Both the position numbers and the translations under genes were made by a program. Positions 22,123-23,594 of a stretch of DNA of 23,594 nucleotides are shown here, in pieces. Below the pieces are notes generated by a model. It did not search any database and was not told the origin of the DNA. It was given only the letters and a program-made list of their open reading frames with translations. The DNA is from a virus, in the IMG/VR virus record IMGVR_UViG_3300021085_000220, positions 1 to 23,594 of that record; one strand, written 5' to 3'. Numbering within the stretch: position 1 is the stretch's first letter; each line of letters starts with the position of its first letter.

Positions 22123-22545
22123 TAGGTCTCCGTGACCAATAATTCCAACTTCATTGTCAACAGCGCCAACTCCATTTCTGTATGTGGTTACATTAAATGC
22201 TGAAGTCGTATAAGTTCCTCCACCTTGAGCAAAGTACACAAACATATCTACAGTTACATTACTTGCTTCTTTCATATGACCAGAACCTACAGGAGAGTAA
22301 CCAGTATTAGCAAAATTGTTTGTAAAAGTTATAAGTGCTAATCCAGTTCCTGCATCTGCATAACTGGTAATGTTAAAACTTCCATAAATCCCTTGAGCAC
22401 CACCAGAGCTTTGATTATAGCTAACTCTAATCTTTGCCAAGCCTTCTTGCAGGTTAGTCGTAGTTGAGTTACCTTCACCAGTGACCAGTATGGAACCAGC
22501 CGCTGTTACACCTTGGAGCGCATCTACTTTAAGAATGCTTGCCAT
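22117..22545 (-). CDS. Tandem tail paralogue 2 (142 aa)
   Basis: It starts MASILKVDALQGVTAAGSI and has LQEGLAKIRVSYNQSSG, then YGSFNITSYADAGTG and ITFTNNFANTGY, so the family core is present with a small insertion. The end is GHGDLA, and its codons GGAGAC serve as SD for the following copy. The start shares its first base with the upstream gene's stop. The distal third (VYFAQGGGTYTTSAFNVTTY) is unique to this copy, as expected if the tips were diversified by selection. Confidence 0.7.
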   Translation of the reverse strand: MASILKVDALQGVTAAGSILVTGEGNSTTTNLQEGLAKIRVSYNQSSGGAQGIYGSFNITSYADAGTGLALITFTNNFANTGYSPVGSGHMKEASNVTVDMFVYFAQGGGTYTTSAFNVTTYRNGVGAVDNEVGIIGHGDLA

Positions 22546-22550
22546 TATGC
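22499..22550. repeat. 52-bp direct repeat, copy B
   Basis: This is the partner of 22071-22122, covering the start of paralogue 2 and the paralogue 1/2 junction. The conservation at DNA level, including synonymous sites, contrasts with the diverged rest of both genes, and so suggests a recent duplication or gene conversion of the 5' ends. Confidence 0.85.
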
Positions 22551-22922
22551 AAGGTCTCCTAAAACGCTACCGTGATTGTAGCCTGTAGCTTGTGCATTAG
22601 CTACAGTGTACATTTCAGTATCAACTTGAGTTGTTGAAATACAGTTCATAGCCAAGTTTCTATTAGCAGGGTTTGTTATAGTAGGACCGCCACCACTACC
22701 TACTGGGGCATAGAAAGCATCAGACATTGCAGAAGTAAGATTGAATGCAACTTCAGTTGCGCCATCCGTTAAAGAAGAAATATTAAAACTACCTTGTATC
22801 GCAGGGGTGCTAGGGGCAGTGTCGAAGTTGACCCAAGCCTTCGCCGCACTCTGCTTAGTCAACCCAACAGGACCAGTGCCAGCCTTATCTGCAATAGTAT
22901 CTACATTCAATACACTGGTCAT
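22545..22922 (-). CDS. Tandem tail paralogue 1 (125 aa)
   Basis: The start is taken at the ATG at 22922 because GGAG stands 6 bases upstream and the ATG overlaps the preceding stop as ATGA; an earlier in-frame ATG at 22934 has no advantage. It reads MTSVLNVDTIADKAGTG, then AAKAWVNFDT and IQGSFNISSLTDG, with NLTSAMSDAFYAPVGSG, and finishes in VLGDLA. It is the first of the four copies and follows the fibre adaptor-like gene. Function as a small tail-fibre subunit is inferred from the family pattern and place. Confidence 0.7.
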   Translation of the reverse strand: MTSVLNVDTIADKAGTGPVGLTKQSAAKAWVNFDTAPSTPAIQGSFNISSLTDGATEVAFNLTSAMSDAFYAPVGSGGGPTITNPANRNLAMNCISTTQVDTEMYTVANAQATGYNHGSVLGDLA

Positions 22923-23380
22923 ACGATACTCCAATATCCATTAACAGTAACAGTCGCATTGTCCTGTGTGATAGGCCCACCTGATACACCGTTCTCGTCA
23001 GCATCAATCGTAATGTCGGCTGTGATGCTCTGACCATTCAAGCGGATGATACTGTTGTTACCCTTGAATGGGTAGCGTGTGTCACTCTCTGATTGCGTGT
23101 AGCTGTTGGCAACGGAGAACACATCATATGCCACCATCTCAACTACATCATTAAGTGAGGCACCTGTGACCAGTACGACTGTTGTACCTGTCGTTGCGGT
23201 ATAGTCTGTGCCCGGTTTTAATAGTACCCCGTTTTGAAATACGTCCATGTACAGACTGTCTTGGTATGTCAGCACCTTCGCGTCTTGGTCACTGCCACTG
23301 AAGCTAGTTTGACTAGCCGTAGCCTGATATACGAAGCGGTTACGAACGCCGTTCTGTGGGGATTTACCTATATAGGGCAT
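22919..23380 (-). CDS. Tail-fibre N-terminal/adaptor-like protein
   Basis: This 153-aa protein begins YIGKSPQNGVRNRFVYQATA after Met-Pro. It continues with SLYMDVFQNGVLLKPGTDYT, then TTVVLVTGASLNDVVEMVAY and DVFSV. This is the N-terminal fibre domain very common in marine phages. In longer homologues that domain is fused to stalk and tip regions. Here it stops soon after, with a short beta-rich extension ending in VNGYWSIV. It may thus serve as a separate adaptor on which the following small tail proteins or fibres assemble. AAGGAAG lies 4 bases before the ATG at 23380. It overlaps the next gene by ATGA. Confidence 0.8.
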   Translation of the reverse strand: MPYIGKSPQNGVRNRFVYQATASQTSFSGSDQDAKVLTYQDSLYMDVFQNGVLLKPGTDYTATTGTTVVLVTGASLNDVVEMVAYDVFSVANSYTQSESDTRYPFKGNNSIIRLNGQSITADITIDADENGVSGGPITQDNATVTVNGYWSIV

Positions 23381-23389
23381 CGTTCTTCC

Positions 23390-23594
23390 TTATGGTTTCG
23401 TAGGCCAAGTCACATCGTCTAGTGATGTGGCACTGGATGTAATGTCTCGTAGGGCTTGGCGATATGTTGTCATAGCATCAGACATTGTTACGTCTGAGTT
23501 ACCATAGAAATCTGTTTCAGCTAGTTTGGTGTTTCTAACAACCCGCAAATAACCTAACTTTTCTTCGTCTGTTTGAGCAATCGGTGTCCAGTTG
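23390..23594 (-). CDS. Tail-fibre-assembly-like protein, C-terminal part (start outside window)
   Basis: The reading frame enters at the window edge and ends at TAA 23390-23392, 9 bases before the next ATG. The visible 67 residues include VVRNTKLAETDFYGNSDVTM, then TTYRQALRDITSSA and a closing DVTWPTKP. The LLxETDW-type start, the YRQALRDI helix and the final WPTKP are the hallmark of small phage tail-fibre assembly or chaperone-like proteins that precede fibre genes. About 30-40 residues are probably missing upstream. Confidence 0.75.
   Translation of the reverse strand, partial: NWTPIAQTDEEKLGYLRVVRNTKLAETDFYGNSDVTMSDAMTTYRQALRDITSSATSLDDVTWPTKP

Noticed and set aside
20254-23380. Diversity-generating retroelement in the tail genes
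   Set aside because: No reverse transcriptase gene or template/variable repeat pair with adenine-biased differences was seen. The repeats found are near-identical 5' ends, not variable 3' ends.

Overview
The window is a segment of a tailed bacteriophage genome, very probably a marine podovirus-like phage of an alphaproteobacterium. That placement is inferred from family resemblance and a moderate GC content; no host gene is present. Nearly everything is on the minus strand, packed tightly, with stop/start overlaps of the TAATG or ATGA type and good Shine-Dalgarno (SD) sites. No integrase, terminase, portal, capsid or DNA polymerase gene is visible. No tRNA, rRNA, CRISPR array or insertion sequence was found, and no stretch above 300 bases lacks a gene.

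Right part (about 8.3-23.6 kb, minus strand, transcribed right to left) is the late virion and lysis module. It runs from a tail-fibre-assembly-like partial gene and a fibre adaptor-like protein, through four tandem paralogous small tail proteins, to a 350-aa receptor-binding-like fibre. Next come a small companion protein, a protein of exact 20-residue repeats, and a glycine-rich fibre with 10-residue repeats. A 710-aa tail/neck-like protein and a 77-aa protein follow, then four large glycine/alanine-rich internal-virion or ejection-like proteins (288, 299, 618, 988 aa). The module ends with a T4-type GH24 lysozyme and a cysteine-rich 51-aa protein that is easily missed.

The middle (6.8-8.5 kb) is a switch region. 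A plus-strand ribbon-helix-helix-like protein diverges from a DUF1064-like nuclease gene. A PD-(D/E)XK protein lies convergent with it. A plus-strand promoter with an internal dyad drives a two-gene cassette (zinc ribbon, small secreted or membrane-like protein) that collides tail to tail with the late operon.

Left part (1-6.8 kb, minus strand) is the early replication/recombination operon, behind a recognisable promoter at 6837-6865. It encodes a coiled-coil protein, a Sak4-like ATPase, an SSB-like protein, a C5-cytosine methyltransferase and a nuclease-like protein. These are followed by three small proteins, one with an SSB-type acidic tip, a Cas4/RecB-like Fe-S nuclease, a TOPRIM-plus-RepA-type primase-helicase, and the start of one more gene. 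Together these genes suggest recombination-dependent replication with Sak4, SSB and several nucleases.

The most unusual signals are: a second, shifted frame inside the methyltransferase gene that carries its own recognisable family motifs; the tandem paralogue array, in which the conserved C-terminal codons are also the next gene's SD and a 52-bp direct repeat flanks one unit; the split of an SSB-like body and an SSB-like acidic tip between two small genes; and a strong UUCG terminator facing against every gene around it.
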